Both the position numbers and the translations under genes were made by a program. From Mitsuaria sp. GD03876 (GTDB lineage: Bacteria; Pseudomonadota; Gammaproteobacteria; Burkholderiales; Burkholderiaceae_C), in contig NZ_JAOCCU010000016.1 of assembly GCF_029840635.1 (NCBI RefSeq), positions 62,001 through 126,000 on the forward strand: a stretch of 64,000 bases of DNA, given 5' to 3'. Of the stretch, positions 25,161-34,905 are shown in pieces. Below the pieces are notes generated by a model, which was not told the DNA's origin, did not search any database, and saw nothing but the letters and a program-made list of their open reading frames with translations. Every line of letters begins with the position of its first letter. Position 1 is the stretch's first letter.

Positions 25161-27914
25161 ATGCGTGAAGGCACTGCCACCCTGATCCGCCGCGCCGACT
25201 ACGTCGCGCCGATCTTCTGGATCCGCACCGTCGACCTGTGCTTCGACCTCGACCCGGCCAAGACGCTGGTCGCCAGCAAGATGCGGCTGGAACGCAATGC
25301 CGCGGTGCCGCACGGCCCGCTGCGCCTGCATGGCGAGGAACTGAACCTGCTGCGCGTGCTGATCGACGGCGAGAGCGTGTCCTTCCGCCAGGAAGGCCAC
25401 GAGCTGATCATCGACAACGTGCCCGACGCGGACTTCACGCTCGAGATCCGCAACACCTGCTGCCCGGAAAAGAACACCGCGCTGTCGGGCCTGTACACCT
25501 CCGGCGGCGGCTTCTTCACGCAGTGCGAGGCCGAAGGCTTCCGCCGCATCACCTACTTCCTGGACCGCCCCGACGTGATGGCGGTCTACACGGTGACGAT
25601 GCGCGCCGACAAGGCGAAGTACCCGGTGCTGCTGTCCAACGGCAACCTGGTCGAGACCGCCGAGCTCGACAACGGCCGCCACCTCGCCAAGTGGCACGAC
25701 CCCTTCCCCAAGCCGAGCTACCTGTTCGCGATGGTCGCCGGCGACCTGGTCGCGCGCGAGCAGCGCATCCGCACCCGCGGCGGCAAGGACCACCTGCTGC
25801 AGGTCTACGTCCGCCAGGGCGACCTGGAGAAGACCGAACACGCGATGAACGCGCTGATCGCGTCGGTCGTGTGGGACGAGGCCCGCTTCAACCTGCCGCT
25901 GGATCTGGAACGCTTCATGGTCGTCGGCGTGTCCGACTTCAACATGGGCGCGATGGAGAACAAGGGGCTGAACATCTTCAACACCTCGGCGCTGCTGGCC
26001 TCCCCGGCCACCGCGACCGACGCGGACTTCCACCGCATCGAATCGATCGTCGCGCACGAGTACTTCCACAACTGGACCGGCAACCGCGTCACCTGCCGCG
26101 ACTGGTTCCAGCTGTCGCTCAAGGAAGGCCTGACCGTCTTCCGCGACCAGGAATTCAGCCAGGACATGGCCGCCACGCCGAGCGCCCGCGCGGTCTGCCG
26201 CATCGAGGACGTGCGCGCGCTGCGCGCCCGCCAGTTCCCCGAGGACGCCGGCGCGATGGCCCATCCGGTGCGCCCCGACGAGTACGTCGAGATCAACAAC
26301 TTCTACACCGCCACGGTCTACGAGAAGGGCTCGGAGGTCGTGCGCATGTACCAGACGCTGGTCGGCCGCGAGGGCTTCGCCAAGGGCATGGCCCTGTACT
26401 TCGAGCGCCATGACGGCCAGGCCGTGACCTGCGACGACTTCGCGCAGGCGATCGCGGACGCGAATCCGGGCTCGGCGCTGTCGACCCGGCTGGACACGTT
26501 CAAGCGCTGGTACGCGCAGGCCGGCACGCCGCGCCTGACCGCGCGCGGCGCCTACGACGCCGCCGCCCAGACCTTCACGCTGACGCTGCGGCAGTCGTCG
26601 CCCTCGACGCCGGGCCAGGACGGCAAGCTGCCGCAGGTGATCCCGGTCGCGCTGGGCCTGCTGTCGCGCGACGGCCAGGCGCTACCGCTGATGCTGCAGG
26701 GCGAGGACGGCGACGCCGGCACCACCGACACCGAGCGCGTGCTGGTGCTGGACCAGCCCGAGCAAACCTTCGTCTTCGTCAACGTGCCGTCCGAGCCGGT
26801 GCCGTCGCTGCTGCGCGGCTTCTCCGCGCCGGTGGTGCTGGACGACGGCCTGGGCGATGCCGAGCTGCTGGTGCTGCTCAAGCACGACACCGACGCGTTC
26901 AACCGCTGGGAAGCCTCGCAGCGCCTGGCGCTGGCGCGCATCCTGGGCGCCGTGCGCTCGGGCCAGCCGCTGGTGCTGGACGCCGCCTACCTGGACGCGA
27001 TGCGCGCGGTGCTGCGCCATCCTGAACTGGACCCCGCCTTCAAGTCGCTGGCGCTGCAGCTGCCCGGCGAGGCCTACATCGCCGAGCAGCTCGAGGTCGT
27101 CGACCCGCAGGCGATCCATGCCGCGGTGGTCGCGGCGCAGACGCAGCTGGCGTCCGCCCTGCAGGCGGACTGGGCCTGGGCCTTCGACGCGCACCAGGTC
27201 ACCAGCGGCTACAGCCCCGATCCGGTGCAGAGCGGCAAGCGCGCGCTGGTGAACCTGGCGCTGGCCATGCTGGTGCTGAACGCGACCCGCGGCGGCGACG
27301 GCGTGTGGCCGGGCCGCGCGTACCAGCGCTTCAAGGACGCGGCCAACATGACCGACCGCCTGGGCGCGCTGAGCGCGCTGGTGAACGCGCATGCCGAGCT
27401 GGCCGACAGCGCGCTGGCGCGCTTCCACGCCCAGTTCAAGGGCGAGGCACTGGTCATCGACAAGTGGTTCGCGCTGCAGGGCCGCGCCGCCGAGATCGAC
27501 GGCAAGACCTTCGCCAAGGTCAAGCAGCTGATGAAGCACCCCGACTTCACGCTGAAGAACCCGAACCGCGCGCGCAGCCTGGTCTTCGCGCTGGCGATGT
27601 TCAACCCGGCGGCGTTCCACCGCGCGGACGCGGCGGGCTACGTGTTCTGGGCCGAGCAGGTGCTGGCGCTGGACGCGATCAACCCGCAGGTCGCCGGCCG
27701 CCTGGCCCGCGTGATGGACCGCTGGACCGCGCTGGCGCAGCCGTACCGCGGCGCCGCGCGCGAGGCCATCGCCCGCGTGGCCGCCAAGCCGGACCTGTCC
27801 AACGACGTGCGCGAAATCGTCGAGCGCGCGCTGGCCCTGGATCCGCGGCCGGTGGCCGCGGCGGAGCCGGCCGCGTCGCAAGAAGCTTCTCAACCATCCG
27901 GAGTCGTTTCATGA
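25161..27914 (+). CDS. pepN: Aminopeptidase N
   Basis: A 917-residue M1 zinc metallo-aminopeptidase, the main cytoplasmic aminopeptidase. The exopeptidase motif GAMEN is at 263-267. The zinc motif HEYFH at 299-303 is followed by [25 protein letters not shown], holding the third ligand Glu. Tyr in [17 protein letters not shown] stabilises the transition state. Length and spacing match E. coli PepN. ATG 25161 follows AAGGAAG. The stop overlaps the fbp start by four bases (ATGA). Confidence 0.95.
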   Translation: MREGTATLIRRADYVAPIFWIRTVDLCFDLDPAKTLVASKMRLERNAAVPHGPLRLHGEELNLLRVLIDGESVSFRQEGHELIIDNVPDADFTLEIRNTCCPEKNTALSGLYTSGGGFFTQCEAEGFRRITYFLDRPDVMAVYTVTMRADKAKYPVLLSNGNLVETAELDNGRHLAKWHDPFPKPSYLFAMVAGDLVAREQRIRTRGGKDHLLQVYVRQGDLEKTEHAMNALIASVVWDEARFNLPLDLERFMVVGVSDFNMGAMENKGLNIFNTSALLASPATATDADFHRIESIVAHEYFHNWTGNRVTCRDWFQLSLKEGLTVFRDQEFSQDMAATPSARAVCRIEDVRALRARQFPEDAGAMAHPVRPDEYVEINNFYTATVYEKGSEVVRMYQTLVGREGFAKGMALYFERHDGQAVTCDDFAQAIADANPGSALSTRLDTFKRWYAQAGTPRLTARGAYDAAAQTFTLTLRQSSPSTPGQDGKLPQVIPVALGLLSRDGQALPLMLQGEDGDAGTTDTERVLVLDQPEQTFVFVNVPSEPVPSLLRGFSAPVVLDDGLGDAELLVLLKHDTDAFNRWEASQRLALARILGAVRSGQPLVLDAAYLDAMRAVLRHPELDPAFKSLALQLPGEAYIAEQLEVVDPQAIHAAVVAAQTQLASALQADWAWAFDAHQVTSGYSPDPVQSGKRALVNLALAMLVLNATRGGDGVWPGRAYQRFKDAANMTDRLGALSALVNAHAELADSALARFHAQFKGEALVIDKWFALQGRAAEIDGKTFAKVKQLMKHPDFTLKNPNRARSLVFALAMFNPAAFHRADAAGYVFWAEQVLALDAINPQVAGRLARVMDRWTALAQPYRGAAREAIARVAAKPDLSNDVREIVERALALDPRPVAAAEPAASQEASQPSGVVS

Positions 27915-28924
27915 GTCAACGCGTCAGCCTGACCCAATACCTCGTCGAGCAGCAGCGGCTGCACGGCCACATCCCGCAGCAGCTGCGCCTGCTGATCGAG
28001 GTGGTGGCCCGCGCCTGCAAGCGCATCGCCATCAGCGTCAACAAGGGCGCGCTGGGCGACGTGCTGGGCACCGCCGGCTCGGAGAACGTCCAGGGCGAGG
28101 TCCAGAAGAAGCTGGACATCATCGCCAACGAGGTCCTGATCGAAGCCAACGAGTGGGGCGGCCACCTGGCCGCGATGGCCTCGGAGGAGATGGAAAGCAT
28201 CCACCTGGTGCCCAACCGCTTCCCGCAGGGCGAGTACCTGCTGATGTTCGATCCGCTGGACGGCTCGAGCAACATCGACGTGAACGTGTCGATCGGGACC
28301 ATCTTCTCGGTGCTGAAGAAACCCGAGGGCAGCAAGGGCGTCAGCGAGGACGACTTCCTGCAGCCGGGCTCGGCGCAGGCCGCCGCCGGCTACTGCGTCT
28401 ACGGACCGCAGACGACGCTGGTGCTGACCGTCGGCGACGGCGTGGCGATGTTCACGCTGGACCGCGAGCAGGGCTCGTGGGTGCTGACCGCCGACGACGT
28501 GAAGATCCCCGCGGACACCAAGGAGTTCGCGATCAACATGTCCAACATGCGGCACTGGGACGCGCCGGTGAAGCGCTACATCGACGAGTGCCTGGCCGGC
28601 ACGACCGGTCCGCGCGGCAAGGACTTCAACATGCGCTGGATCGCGTCGATGGTGGCGGACGTGCACCGCATCCTGACGCGCGGCGGGATCTTCATGTACC
28701 CCTGGGACCAGCGCGAGCCCAACAAGGCCGGCAAGCTGCGCCTGATGTACGAGGCCAACCCGATGGCCTTCCTGGTCGAGCAGGCCGGCGGCGCCGCGAC
28801 GAACGCCAGGCAGCGCATCCTGGACCTGCAGCCGACCAAGCTGCATGAACGCGTCGCCGTGGTGCTGGGCTCGAAGAACGAGGTCGAGCGCGTGACGCAG
28901 TACCACCTGGACGCGGCGAAGTAA
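27911..28924 (+). CDS. fbp: Fructose-1,6-bisphosphatase class 1
   Basis: A 337-residue enzyme that hydrolyses fructose 1,6-bisphosphate to fructose 6-phosphate in gluconeogenesis. Metal and substrate motifs are ASEEMESI (about 95), [23 protein letters not shown] (about 113-135), [14 protein letters not shown], the [23 protein letters not shown] block, and [20 protein letters not shown] near the C terminus. The ATG at 27911 overlaps the pepN stop, so the two are probably translationally coupled. Confidence 0.95.
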   Translation: MSQRVSLTQYLVEQQRLHGHIPQQLRLLIEVVARACKRIAISVNKGALGDVLGTAGSENVQGEVQKKLDIIANEVLIEANEWGGHLAAMASEEMESIHLVPNRFPQGEYLLMFDPLDGSSNIDVNVSIGTIFSVLKKPEGSKGVSEDDFLQPGSAQAAAGYCVYGPQTTLVLTVGDGVAMFTLDREQGSWVLTADDVKIPADTKEFAINMSNMRHWDAPVKRYIDECLAGTTGPRGKDFNMRWIASMVADVHRILTRGGIFMYPWDQREPNKAGKLRLMYEANPMAFLVEQAGGAATNARQRILDLQPTKLHERVAVVLGSKNEVERVTQYHLDAAK

Positions 28925-28940
28925 GCCTCGCGCCCAGGAA

Positions 28941-28974
28941 AAACGCCCCGGCGGAGCGATCCGCCGGGGCGTTT
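28941..28974. terminator. Strong bidirectional terminator between fbp and aspS
   Basis: AAACGCCCCGGCGGA (28941-28955) and TCCGCCGGGGCGTTT (28960-28974) pair over 15 bases with a GCGA loop. It serves the convergent fbp (stop 28924) and aspS (stop 29036). Confidence 0.92.
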
Positions 28975-29035
28975 GTCATTGGCGGGGCGCCGCCGCCTGG
29001 GCGGCGCCTCGGCGCTTCCGCGCTTCAGGCCCTGT

Positions 29036-30844
29036 TCAGGCCTTGTCGGCCGCAGGCGCAGCGCCGCCCGGGTTGCGCAGGCGGATGTGCAACTCGCGCA
29101 GCTGCTTCTCGTCGACGAAGGACGGCGCGCCGGTCAGCAGGCACTGCGCGCGCTGGGTCTTCGGGAAGGCGATGACGTCGCGGATCGACTCGGCCTTGGT
29201 CATCAGCGTGACCAGGCGGTCCAGGCCGAAGGCCAGGCCGCCGTGCGGCGGGGCGCCGTACTGCAGCGCGTCCAGCAGGAAGCCGAACTTCACGCGCTGT
29301 TCCTCCGGGGAGATGTTCAGCGCCTCGAAGACCTTGGCCTGCACGTCGGCGCGGTGGATCCGCACCGAGCCGCCGCCCAGCTCCCAGCCGTTGAGCACCA
29401 TGTCGTAGGCCTTGGCCACGCACTTGCCGGGGTCGGTGACCATCAGGTCCTCATGGCCGTCCTTGGGCGCGGTGAACGGGTGGTGCACGGCGGCCCAGCG
29501 CTTGTTTTCCTCGTCTTCCTCGAACATCGGGAAGTCGACGACCCACAGCGGCGCCCACTTGTCCTCGAACAGGCCCGAGGTCTTGCCGAACTCGCTGTGG
29601 CCGATCTTCAGGCGCAGCCCGCCGATCGCGTCGTTGACGACCTTGGCCTTGTCCGCGCCGAAGAAGATCAGGTCGCCGTCCTGCGCGCCGGTGCGCGCCA
29701 GGATGTCCGCCACCGCCTTGTCGTGCAGGTTCTTCACGATCGGCGACTGCAGGCCCTCGCGGCCCTTGGCCGTCTCGTTGACCTTGATCCAGGCCAGGCC
29801 CTTGGCGCCGTAGATCTTCACGAACTCGGTGTAGCTGTCGATCTCGCCGCGGCTCATCGACGCACCGCCCGGCACGCGCAGCGCCACCACGCGGCCGCCC
29901 GGCGTCGTCGCCGGACCGGAGAAGACCTTGAAGTCCACGTCGCCCATCACGTCGGTCAGCTCGGTGAACTCGAGCTTGACGCGCAGGTCCGGCTTGTCCG
30001 AGCCGAAACGGTGCATCGCCTCGGCGTACTTCATCACCGGGTAGTCGCCCAGTTCGACGTCCAGCGCCTTGCGGAAGACGTGGCGGATCATGCCCTCGAA
30101 CATCGCGCGGATCTCTTCCTCGTTCAGGAACGAGGTCTCGATGTCGATCTGCGTGAATTCGGGCTGGCGGTCGGCGCGCAGGTCCTCGTCGCGGAAGCAC
30201 TTGGTGATCTGGTAGTAGCGGTCGAAACCGGCCACCATCAGCAGCTGCTTGAACAGCTGCGGCGACTGCGGCAGCGCGAAGAACATGCCGTCATGCACCC
30301 GCGACGGGACCAGGTAGTCGCGCGCGCCCTCGGGCGTGCTCTTGGTCAGCATCGGCGTCTCGATGTCGACGAAGCCGTGCTCGTCCAGGAACTTGCGCGC
30401 CTCCATCGCCACGCGGTAGCGCAGCATCAGGTTGTTCTGCATGTACGGGCGGCGCAGGTCCAGCACGCGATGCGTCAGGCGCGTGGTCTCGGAGATGTTC
30501 TCGTCGTCCAGCGGGAAGGCCGGCGTCACCGACGGGTTCAGCACTTCCAGCTCATGGCACAGCACCTCGACCTTGCCGCTGGCGACATTGGCGTTCTGCT
30601 TGTCGGCCGGGCGCGCGCGCACCTTGCCCACGACCTTGATGCAGTACTCGCTGCGCACGCTCTCGGCCACCTTGAACATGTCGGGGCGGTCCGGGTCGCA
30701 GACGACCTGCACCAGGCCTTCGCGGTCGCGCAGTTCGATGAAGATGACGCCGCCGTGGTCGCGGCTTCGATGGGCCCAACCCATCAGGGTCACGGTCTGG
30801 TCCAGCAGCTTCTCGCTGACTTGGCCGGCATAGCAGGTACGCAT
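29036..30844 (-). CDS. aspS: Aspartyl-tRNA synthetase
   Basis: A 602-residue class II synthetase that charges tRNA(Asp). An N-terminal OB anticodon domain ([23 protein letters not shown]) is followed by motif 1 (about 140-170), motif 2 [20 protein letters not shown], a GAD domain (about 290-400) and motif 3 [14 protein letters not shown]. The bacterial-type length and inserted GAD domain confirm the assignment. Whether it is discriminating for tRNA(Asn) is not resolved here. It is the third gene of the fmdB-DUF502-aspS operon. Confidence 0.95.
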   Translation of the reverse strand: MRTCYAGQVSEKLLDQTVTLMGWAHRSRDHGGVIFIELRDREGLVQVVCDPDRPDMFKVAESVRSEYCIKVVGKVRARPADKQNANVASGKVEVLCHELEVLNPSVTPAFPLDDENISETTRLTHRVLDLRRPYMQNNLMLRYRVAMEARKFLDEHGFVDIETPMLTKSTPEGARDYLVPSRVHDGMFFALPQSPQLFKQLLMVAGFDRYYQITKCFRDEDLRADRQPEFTQIDIETSFLNEEEIRAMFEGMIRHVFRKALDVELGDYPVMKYAEAMHRFGSDKPDLRVKLEFTELTDVMGDVDFKVFSGPATTPGGRVVALRVPGGASMSRGEIDSYTEFVKIYGAKGLAWIKVNETAKGREGLQSPIVKNLHDKAVADILARTGAQDGDLIFFGADKAKVVNDAIGGLRLKIGHSEFGKTSGLFEDKWAPLWVVDFPMFEEDEENKRWAAVHHPFTAPKDGHEDLMVTDPGKCVAKAYDMVLNGWELGGGSVRIHRADVQAKVFEALNISPEEQRVKFGFLLDALQYGAPPHGGLAFGLDRLVTLMTKAESIRDVIAFPKTQRAQCLLTGAPSFVDEKQLRELHIRLRNPGGAAPAADKA

Positions 30845-30990
30845 GGAGTTCTCCGGAAATTCAGTGTTCGGTTCGACGCTGGCGGCGGGTCGTCGGCGCG
30901 GCGCGCGACGGGCGCGGCCAGCGGGTCAAGGGCGCTGGCGGGGTCCTTCGGACCCTCAGGACTGAGCGCTTGCCGGGGCGCCCAGCCCGG

Positions 30991-31665
30991 TCAATTTCGA
31001 ACGGGCTCGCTCGGAAGGACGATGGCCGGCTCCCCCTGGGGAGCGACCACGCCCATCGAGATGATGTATTTGAGCGCCTCGTCGACGCTCATCGCCAAAG
31101 GCCGCAACTGCGCCCGGGGCATCATCAGGAAGAAGCCGGACGTCGGATTCGGCGTCGTCGGGACGTACAGCGACACGTGCTCGTCGGGCTCCGCGCCGCT
31201 GAGCGAGCCCAGCTGCTGGGCGACCTCGCCGCCGGGCTTGCCGGTGACGAAGGCGATCGTCCAGGAGCCCTGGTGCGGATACGGCACCAGCACCGCCTCG
31301 CGGAAGGCGTTGCCGCTGGACGAGAACAGCGTGTCCGAGACCTGCTTGACCGAGCTGTAGATGCTCTTGACGATGGGAATCTTGTAGAGCAGCCGGTCCC
31401 ACTGGCGCAGCCACCACTGGCCGAAGATGTTCGCGACGAACATGCCGGTCAGCATCAGCAGCCCGACCATGACGACCACCCCCAGGCCGGGGATGTCGTG
31501 CAGCTGGCTGAGCGATTCCCGCGCGGGCGCCGGCAGCACGGCGCCGATGGCCGACAGCAGCCAGACGAAGACGCCGTCGATCATGCCCAGGACCCACAGC
31601 AGCACCCAGACGGTGATCGCCAGGGGCAGCCAGACCAGCAGGCCGGTGATGATGTACTTTCTCAT
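30991..31665 (-). CDS. DUF502 inner-membrane protein
   Basis: A 224-residue protein with two N-terminal membrane helices (about 5-30 and 62-85) followed by a soluble domain with IPIVKSIYSSVKQVSDTLFSS and VSLYVPTTPNPTSGFFLMMPR, the hallmark of DUF502. The family is widespread and of unknown function, and its gene lies between fmdB and aspS in many betaproteobacteria. It is 22 bases downstream of fmdB and 146 bases upstream of aspS. Confidence 0.9.
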   Translation of the reverse strand: MRKYIITGLLVWLPLAITVWVLLWVLGMIDGVFVWLLSAIGAVLPAPARESLSQLHDIPGLGVVVMVGLLMLTGMFVANIFGQWWLRQWDRLLYKIPIVKSIYSSVKQVSDTLFSSSGNAFREAVLVPYPHQGSWTIAFVTGKPGGEVAQQLGSLSGAEPDEHVSLYVPTTPNPTSGFFLMMPRAQLRPLAMSVDEALKYIISMGVVAPQGEPAIVLPSEPVRN

Positions 31666-31687
31666 TGCCTGGGTCCGGGCCTCGGCG

Positions 31688-32041
31688 TCAGTGGCAGGCG
31701 CAGGAGCCGCCGCAGGGGGTGCTCGAGGACGCGGAAGCGCCGGAGGCGCTGGAGGAGTCCGACGTCGAGGTCGACGTCGAGGTGGTCCCGCCGGAGGCCG
31801 CCGGGGCGTCGCCGCCGGAGGCTGGGGCGCTCGCCGGCGCCGCGGCGCCGCCGCCGGAACCGCCGCGGAAGTCCGTCACGTACCAGCCCGAGCCCTTGAG
31901 CTGGAAGCCGGCGGCGGTGACCTGCTTGGAAAAGCTCTGCGCGCCGCACGCGGGGCAGACGGTCAGCGGGGCGTCGGACAGCTTCTGCAGCACGTCTTTG
32001 GCGTGGCCGCAGTCGCCGCAGCGGTAAGCGTAGATCGGCAT
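31688..32041 (-). CDS. FmdB-family zinc-ribbon protein
   Basis: A 117-residue protein. An FmdB zinc ribbon (MPIYAYRCGDCGHAKDVLQKLSDAPLTVCPACGAQSF, two CxxC pairs) occupies residues 1-40. A G/W segment KGSGWYVTDFRGG leads into a long Ser/Thr/Ala/Gly low-complexity tail that ends in a second cysteine cluster (CGGSCACH). The family is thought to bind a metal; some members have been linked to regulation. It starts the fmdB-DUF502-aspS operon. Confidence 0.88.
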   Translation of the reverse strand: MPIYAYRCGDCGHAKDVLQKLSDAPLTVCPACGAQSFSKQVTAAGFQLKGSGWYVTDFRGGSGGGAAAPASAPASGGDAPAASGGTTSTSTSTSDSSSASGASASSSTPCGGSCACH

Positions 32042-32053
32042 GTGGTGGGACTA

Positions 32054-32077
32054 CCGGGTCAAAAACCCGAAATTATA
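32054..32077 (-). promoter_or_regulatory. -10 box and leader hairpin of the fmdB-aspS operon
   Basis: The minus strand carries a perfect TATAAT (32077-32072) 30 bases before the fmdB ATG, in a rare AT-rich patch. A CGGGT/ACCCG hairpin (32054-32068) lies just downstream in the predicted leader. No convincing -35 box is seen 17 bases upstream. Confidence 0.6.
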
Positions 32078-32090
32078 TAGAGTGACCCGC

Positions 32091-33536
32091 TCATGCCCCG
32101 CCGGCCAGGCGGTGGTGCGTGCCGTGGGCGTCCCGGATCGCCTGCGGGCCGAGCGAGCCGATGAGCATCCCCACCACGCCCGCCAGCAGCCCCGCCAGCT
32201 GCGCCGGGAACTGCTCGCCGGCCGGCGTCAGCAGGAACAGCAGCCAGGTGAGCACGCCCAGCGCGATCGCGAAGATCGCGCCCTGCGTGGTCGCGCGCTT
32301 CCAGTACAGGCCGAAGACCAGCGGCACGAAGGCGCCCACCAGCGTGACCTGGTAGGCGCTGGAGACCATCTCGTAGATCGACGTGCCCTGCAGCGCGATC
32401 GCGTAGGCGCACACGCAGACCGAGAACAGCAGCACCGCGATGCGCATCGTGCGCAGTTCCTGCTTGTCGGAGACGCGCGGGAAGAACTGGCGCCAGATGT
32501 TCTCGACGAAGGTGACCGACGGCGCCAGCAGCGTGGCCGAGGCGGTCGACTTCAGCGCCGACAGCAGCGCGCCAAAGAAGATCACCTGCATCACGAAGGG
32601 CATGCGGTCGATGACCAGGGTCGGGATGACCTGCTGCGGGTCCTCGGCGATCAGCTGCTTGGCCTCGTTCGGCATGATGATCAGCGCGCTGACGACGATG
32701 AACATCGGCACGAAGGCGAACAGGATGTAGCAGATGCCGCCGATGACCGGGCCGCGCGTGGCGGCCTTGACGTCCTTGGCCGACATCACCCGCTGGAACA
32801 CGTCCTGCTGCGGGATCGAGCCCAGCATCATCGTGATCGCCGCGCCGAGGAAGAACACGATGTCGTGGAAGCTCGGCTCGGGCAGGAAGCGGAACATGTC
32901 CTGGCTGGACGCCAGCGCGATGACCTTGTCGGCGCCGCCGGCCATGTCTGCGGCGAAGAACGCGATGATCGACAGGCCGACCACCAGGATGATCATCTGG
33001 ATGAAGTCGGTCACCGCCACCGACCACATGCCCCCGAACAGCGTGTAGGCCAGGATGGACGCGGTGCCGATCATCATGCCCACCGGGATGCTGATCGCGC
33101 CGCCCGACAGCAGCTTGAACACCAGGCCCAGCGCCGTGACCTGCGCCGCCACCCAGCCCAGGTAGGACAGGATGATGATGAAGCTGCACACCACCTCGAC
33201 CACGCGGCCGTAGCGCTCGCGGTAGTAGTCGCTGATCGTCAGCAGCGTCATCCGGTAGAGCTTGGCCGCGAAGAACAGGCCCACCAGGATCAGGCAGGAG
33301 CCCGCGCCGAACGGGTCCTCGACCACGCCGTTCAGGCCGGTCTGCACGAACTTGGCCGGGATCCCGAGCACCGTCTCGGAGCCGAACCAGGTCGCGAAGG
33401 TCGTGGTGACGATCATCACCAGCGGCAGGTGCCGCCCGGCGATGGCGAAGTCCGCCGTGTTCTTCACCCGCTTGGCGGCCCACAGGCCGATCGCGATGGT
33501 GACAAGCAGGTAAAGGATGACCAGGGTCAGGAGCAT
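32091..33536 (-). CDS. Sodium:solute symporter family protein
   Basis: A 481-residue inner-membrane transporter of the SSS family with about thirteen membrane segments. Family signatures are GRHLPLVMIVTTTFATWFGSETVLG (about 32-57), a YYRERYGRVVEVV loop, the LTGGMWSVAVTDFIQMIILVVGL-like segment (about 142-165) and GSIPQQDVFQRVMSAKDVK. The substrate is not predictable; an organic acid, amino acid or sugar co-transported with sodium is typical. It is followed by the fmdB promoter. A poly-A/GC patch precedes it at 33,600. Confidence 0.85.
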   Translation of the reverse strand: MLLTLVILYLLVTIAIGLWAAKRVKNTADFAIAGRHLPLVMIVTTTFATWFGSETVLGIPAKFVQTGLNGVVEDPFGAGSCLILVGLFFAAKLYRMTLLTISDYYRERYGRVVEVVCSFIIILSYLGWVAAQVTALGLVFKLLSGGAISIPVGMMIGTASILAYTLFGGMWSVAVTDFIQMIILVVGLSIIAFFAADMAGGADKVIALASSQDMFRFLPEPSFHDIVFFLGAAITMMLGSIPQQDVFQRVMSAKDVKAATRGPVIGGICYILFAFVPMFIVVSALIIMPNEAKQLIAEDPQQVIPTLVIDRMPFVMQVIFFGALLSALKSTASATLLAPSVTFVENIWRQFFPRVSDKQELRTMRIAVLLFSVCVCAYAIALQGTSIYEMVSSAYQVTLVGAFVPLVFGLYWKRATTQGAIFAIALGVLTWLLFLLTPAGEQFPAQLAGLLAGVVGMLIGSLGPQAIRDAHGTHHRLAGGA

Positions 33537-33661
33537 GGCTGCAGGTTTCTACAGGACGGCCGGCGCGCCAGGCGCAAGACCGCGGGAGTCCGGGACACAA
33601 AAAAGCGCGCGGATTATCCCCGGAACGTCAAGACTTGCCGCCCCGGGTCCTCCCCACCCCG

Positions 33662-33690
33662 AGAACCCGCCTTTCCAGCCGCGCGACTGA
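33662..33690 (+). promoter_or_regulatory. hrp-box-like promoter of the first T3SS operon
   Basis: AGAACC (33662-33667), a 16-base spacer, then CGACTGA (33684-33690). The HrpL-dependent hrp box is GGAACC-N15/16-CCACNNA, and this differs by one base in each half. It lies 40 bases before the first gene of the operon, whose Shine-Dalgarno AAAGGAG is at 33718-33724. Found by eye, without a statistical test. Confidence 0.55.
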
Positions 33691-33730
33691 GGGCTCCAGC
33701 GCGATCGAGCGCTTTCGAAAGGAGTTTCAG

Positions 33731-33928
33731 ATGAGCACCAACATCTTCGGCGCCATGGCCAACGGAATGATGGACCAGGCTGTCGATGCCAGCGATCAAC
33801 AGACGCAGTTCCAGGGAAAGCTGCAGCGCATGCAGAACAACCAGGACCTGGTCGAGAAGATGCAGACGGACGCCATGATCAAGAAGCACAACACGCTCGC
33901 CGAGCAGTGCAGCTCGCTTCGCATCTGA
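33731..33928 (+). CDS. Small T3SS-associated protein, candidate needle/pilus subunit
   Basis: A 65-residue, mostly helical protein with no signal peptide, rich in Gln, Met and Asp, with one cysteine near the C terminus (AEQCSSLRI). It is the first gene after the hrp-box-like promoter, preceded by AAAGGAG, and is followed by a hairpin that may attenuate downstream transcription. Size and position match the pilin/needle gene hrpA/sctF at the head of Hrp1-type operons, but the sequence shows no clear needle-family match. It could also be another secreted small protein. Confidence 0.6.
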   Translation: MSTNIFGAMANGMMDQAVDASDQQTQFQGKLQRMQNNQDLVEKMQTDAMIKKHNTLAEQCSSLRI

Positions 33929-33937
33929 CGCCCCGCA

Positions 33938-33964
33938 AGGCCTGAGGCGTCCAGCCTCGGGCCT
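33938..33964 (+). terminator. Attenuator-like hairpin after the first T3SS gene
   Basis: AGGCCTGAGGC (33938-33948) pairs with GCCTCGGGCCT (33954-33964): 11 pairs with one T-G wobble and a 5-base GTCCA loop, followed by CTCTCCCC. It lies 10 bases after the first gene, a placement that lowers downstream expression relative to a highly expressed subunit. Confidence 0.5.
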
Positions 33965-33997
33965 CTCTCCCCCCACCTCACATAGAAAGGAAACACC

Positions 33998-34258
33998 ATG
34001 GGCGCTTCCAGTGGTGACGTTCGTGCCGCGCATTACGAGGGCCGCTATCGCGGCCTGCAGGAAGGCGTGCAGTCCGCCGGTCAGAACTTCATGTCGCAGA
34101 ACCTCATGGCCATGTCCATGCCGATGATGGGCATGGCGGCCGGCATGTTCGGCGCCGCCGCCGGCGGTCTCTTCAACGTCATGCGTGGCGGCTTCGGCAT
34201 GGGTGGCTTCGGCATGGGCGGCTTCGGCATGCCGAGGTTCGGCGCCGGCTTCTACTGA
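33998..34258 (+). CDS. Gly/Met/Phe-rich small protein of the T3SS operon
   Basis: An 86-residue protein. The N-terminal 40 residues are polar (GDVRAAHYEGRYRGLQEGVQSAG). A Met/Ala-rich hydrophobic stretch (about 37-60, LMAMSMPMMGMAAGMFG) is followed by near-perfect GFGMG repeats and a final GAGFY. The Shine-Dalgarno AAAGGAAAC is strong. No homolog is recognised. The composition is unlike a chaperone, and a secreted, membrane-inserting or self-assembling T3SS component is conceivable. A second hairpin follows. Confidence 0.6.
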   Translation: MGASSGDVRAAHYEGRYRGLQEGVQSAGQNFMSQNLMAMSMPMMGMAAGMFGAAAGGLFNVMRGGFGMGGFGMGGFGMPRFGAGFY

Positions 34259-34274
34259 CCCCCAACCCCCTCGG

Positions 34275-34299
34275 GGCCGTCGCCCACCCGGCGACGGCC
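34275..34299 (+). terminator. Attenuator-like hairpin after the second T3SS gene
   Basis: GGCCGTCGCC (34275-34284) and GGCGACGGCC (34290-34299) form a perfect 10-base stem with a CACCC loop, followed by TCTTCC, before the 183-residue gene at 34342. Confidence 0.5.
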
Positions 34300-34341
34300 T
34301 CTTCCGCGGCCATCGCGCCGCGCCCCCATCCCCCTTGCGTC

Positions 34342-34893
34342 ATGTCCGAACTTGCACCCGATACCGTTTCCATCCCCGAGTACATCCGTGAGAAGCGCGC
34401 CTGCATCGCGGCCTTCATGGATGCCCATCCCGAGATCTTCTCGCCGCCGACCGCCGTGGGCGCCTGGTCCGAGTTCATCGAGCAGACCGAAGCCCCCGAC
34501 GAGCGCGAGGAACGCGTCCTGGACCAGGCCACCGGCCGCATCGTCCAGGTGATCCGCGCGGCCCAGGAGCGCACCGCGACCGAGGTGGGCATCCAGCAGA
34601 TGCTGGACCAGGCCCGCGACGAGGGCTATGGCGAGCCCGAGGCCGACGCCCGCGTGCTGGAGATCGCCGGCGGCCCGTCCGCCGACGACGAGGAGACCGC
34701 CGCGCTGGCGCGCGGCATGTCGCTCTACAAGGACGCCGTCAAGACCGGCCTGGCCGAAGGCAACGAGCTGGCCCAGACCATCGAGGCGGCCTTCGCCGGC
34801 CTGCCGGCGGAAACGCCGTTCATGCAGGACCTGCTGGCCACCGCCAAGCGCATCGTGATGATCGACCTCGATCACGCGATGCGTCCGGCCTGA
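34342..34893 (+). CDS. Acidic T3SS-associated hypothetical protein
   Basis: A 183-residue acidic, largely helical protein without signal peptide or membrane segment. I do not recognise the family. Features visible: IPEYIREKRACIAAFMDAHPEI near the N terminus, a central helix VIRAAQERTATEVGIQQMLDQARDEGYG, and a C-terminal KRIVMIDLDHAMR. An acidic helical protein beside secreted small proteins and sctI could be a T3SS chaperone or a secreted regulator; this is inference from position. It lies 13 bases before sctI. Confidence 0.6.
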   Translation: MSELAPDTVSIPEYIREKRACIAAFMDAHPEIFSPPTAVGAWSEFIEQTEAPDEREERVLDQATGRIVQVIRAAQERTATEVGIQQMLDQARDEGYGEPEADARVLEIAGGPSADDEETAALARGMSLYKDAVKTGLAEGNELAQTIEAAFAGLPAETPFMQDLLATAKRIVMIDLDHAMRPA

Positions 34894-34905
34894 CGGGAGA
34901 CCGCC

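Noticed and set aside
32091-33536. Symporter as the partner of the DUF4212 protein
   Set aside because: It lies 8 kb away behind several unrelated operons, and its sequence looks PutP-like rather than the ActP-like partner type.
33604-33633. GGAACG followed by CGGGTCC about 16 bases later, as another hrp box
   Set aside because: The -10 half lacks the CAC/GAC core, and the candidate at 33662 is much better placed.
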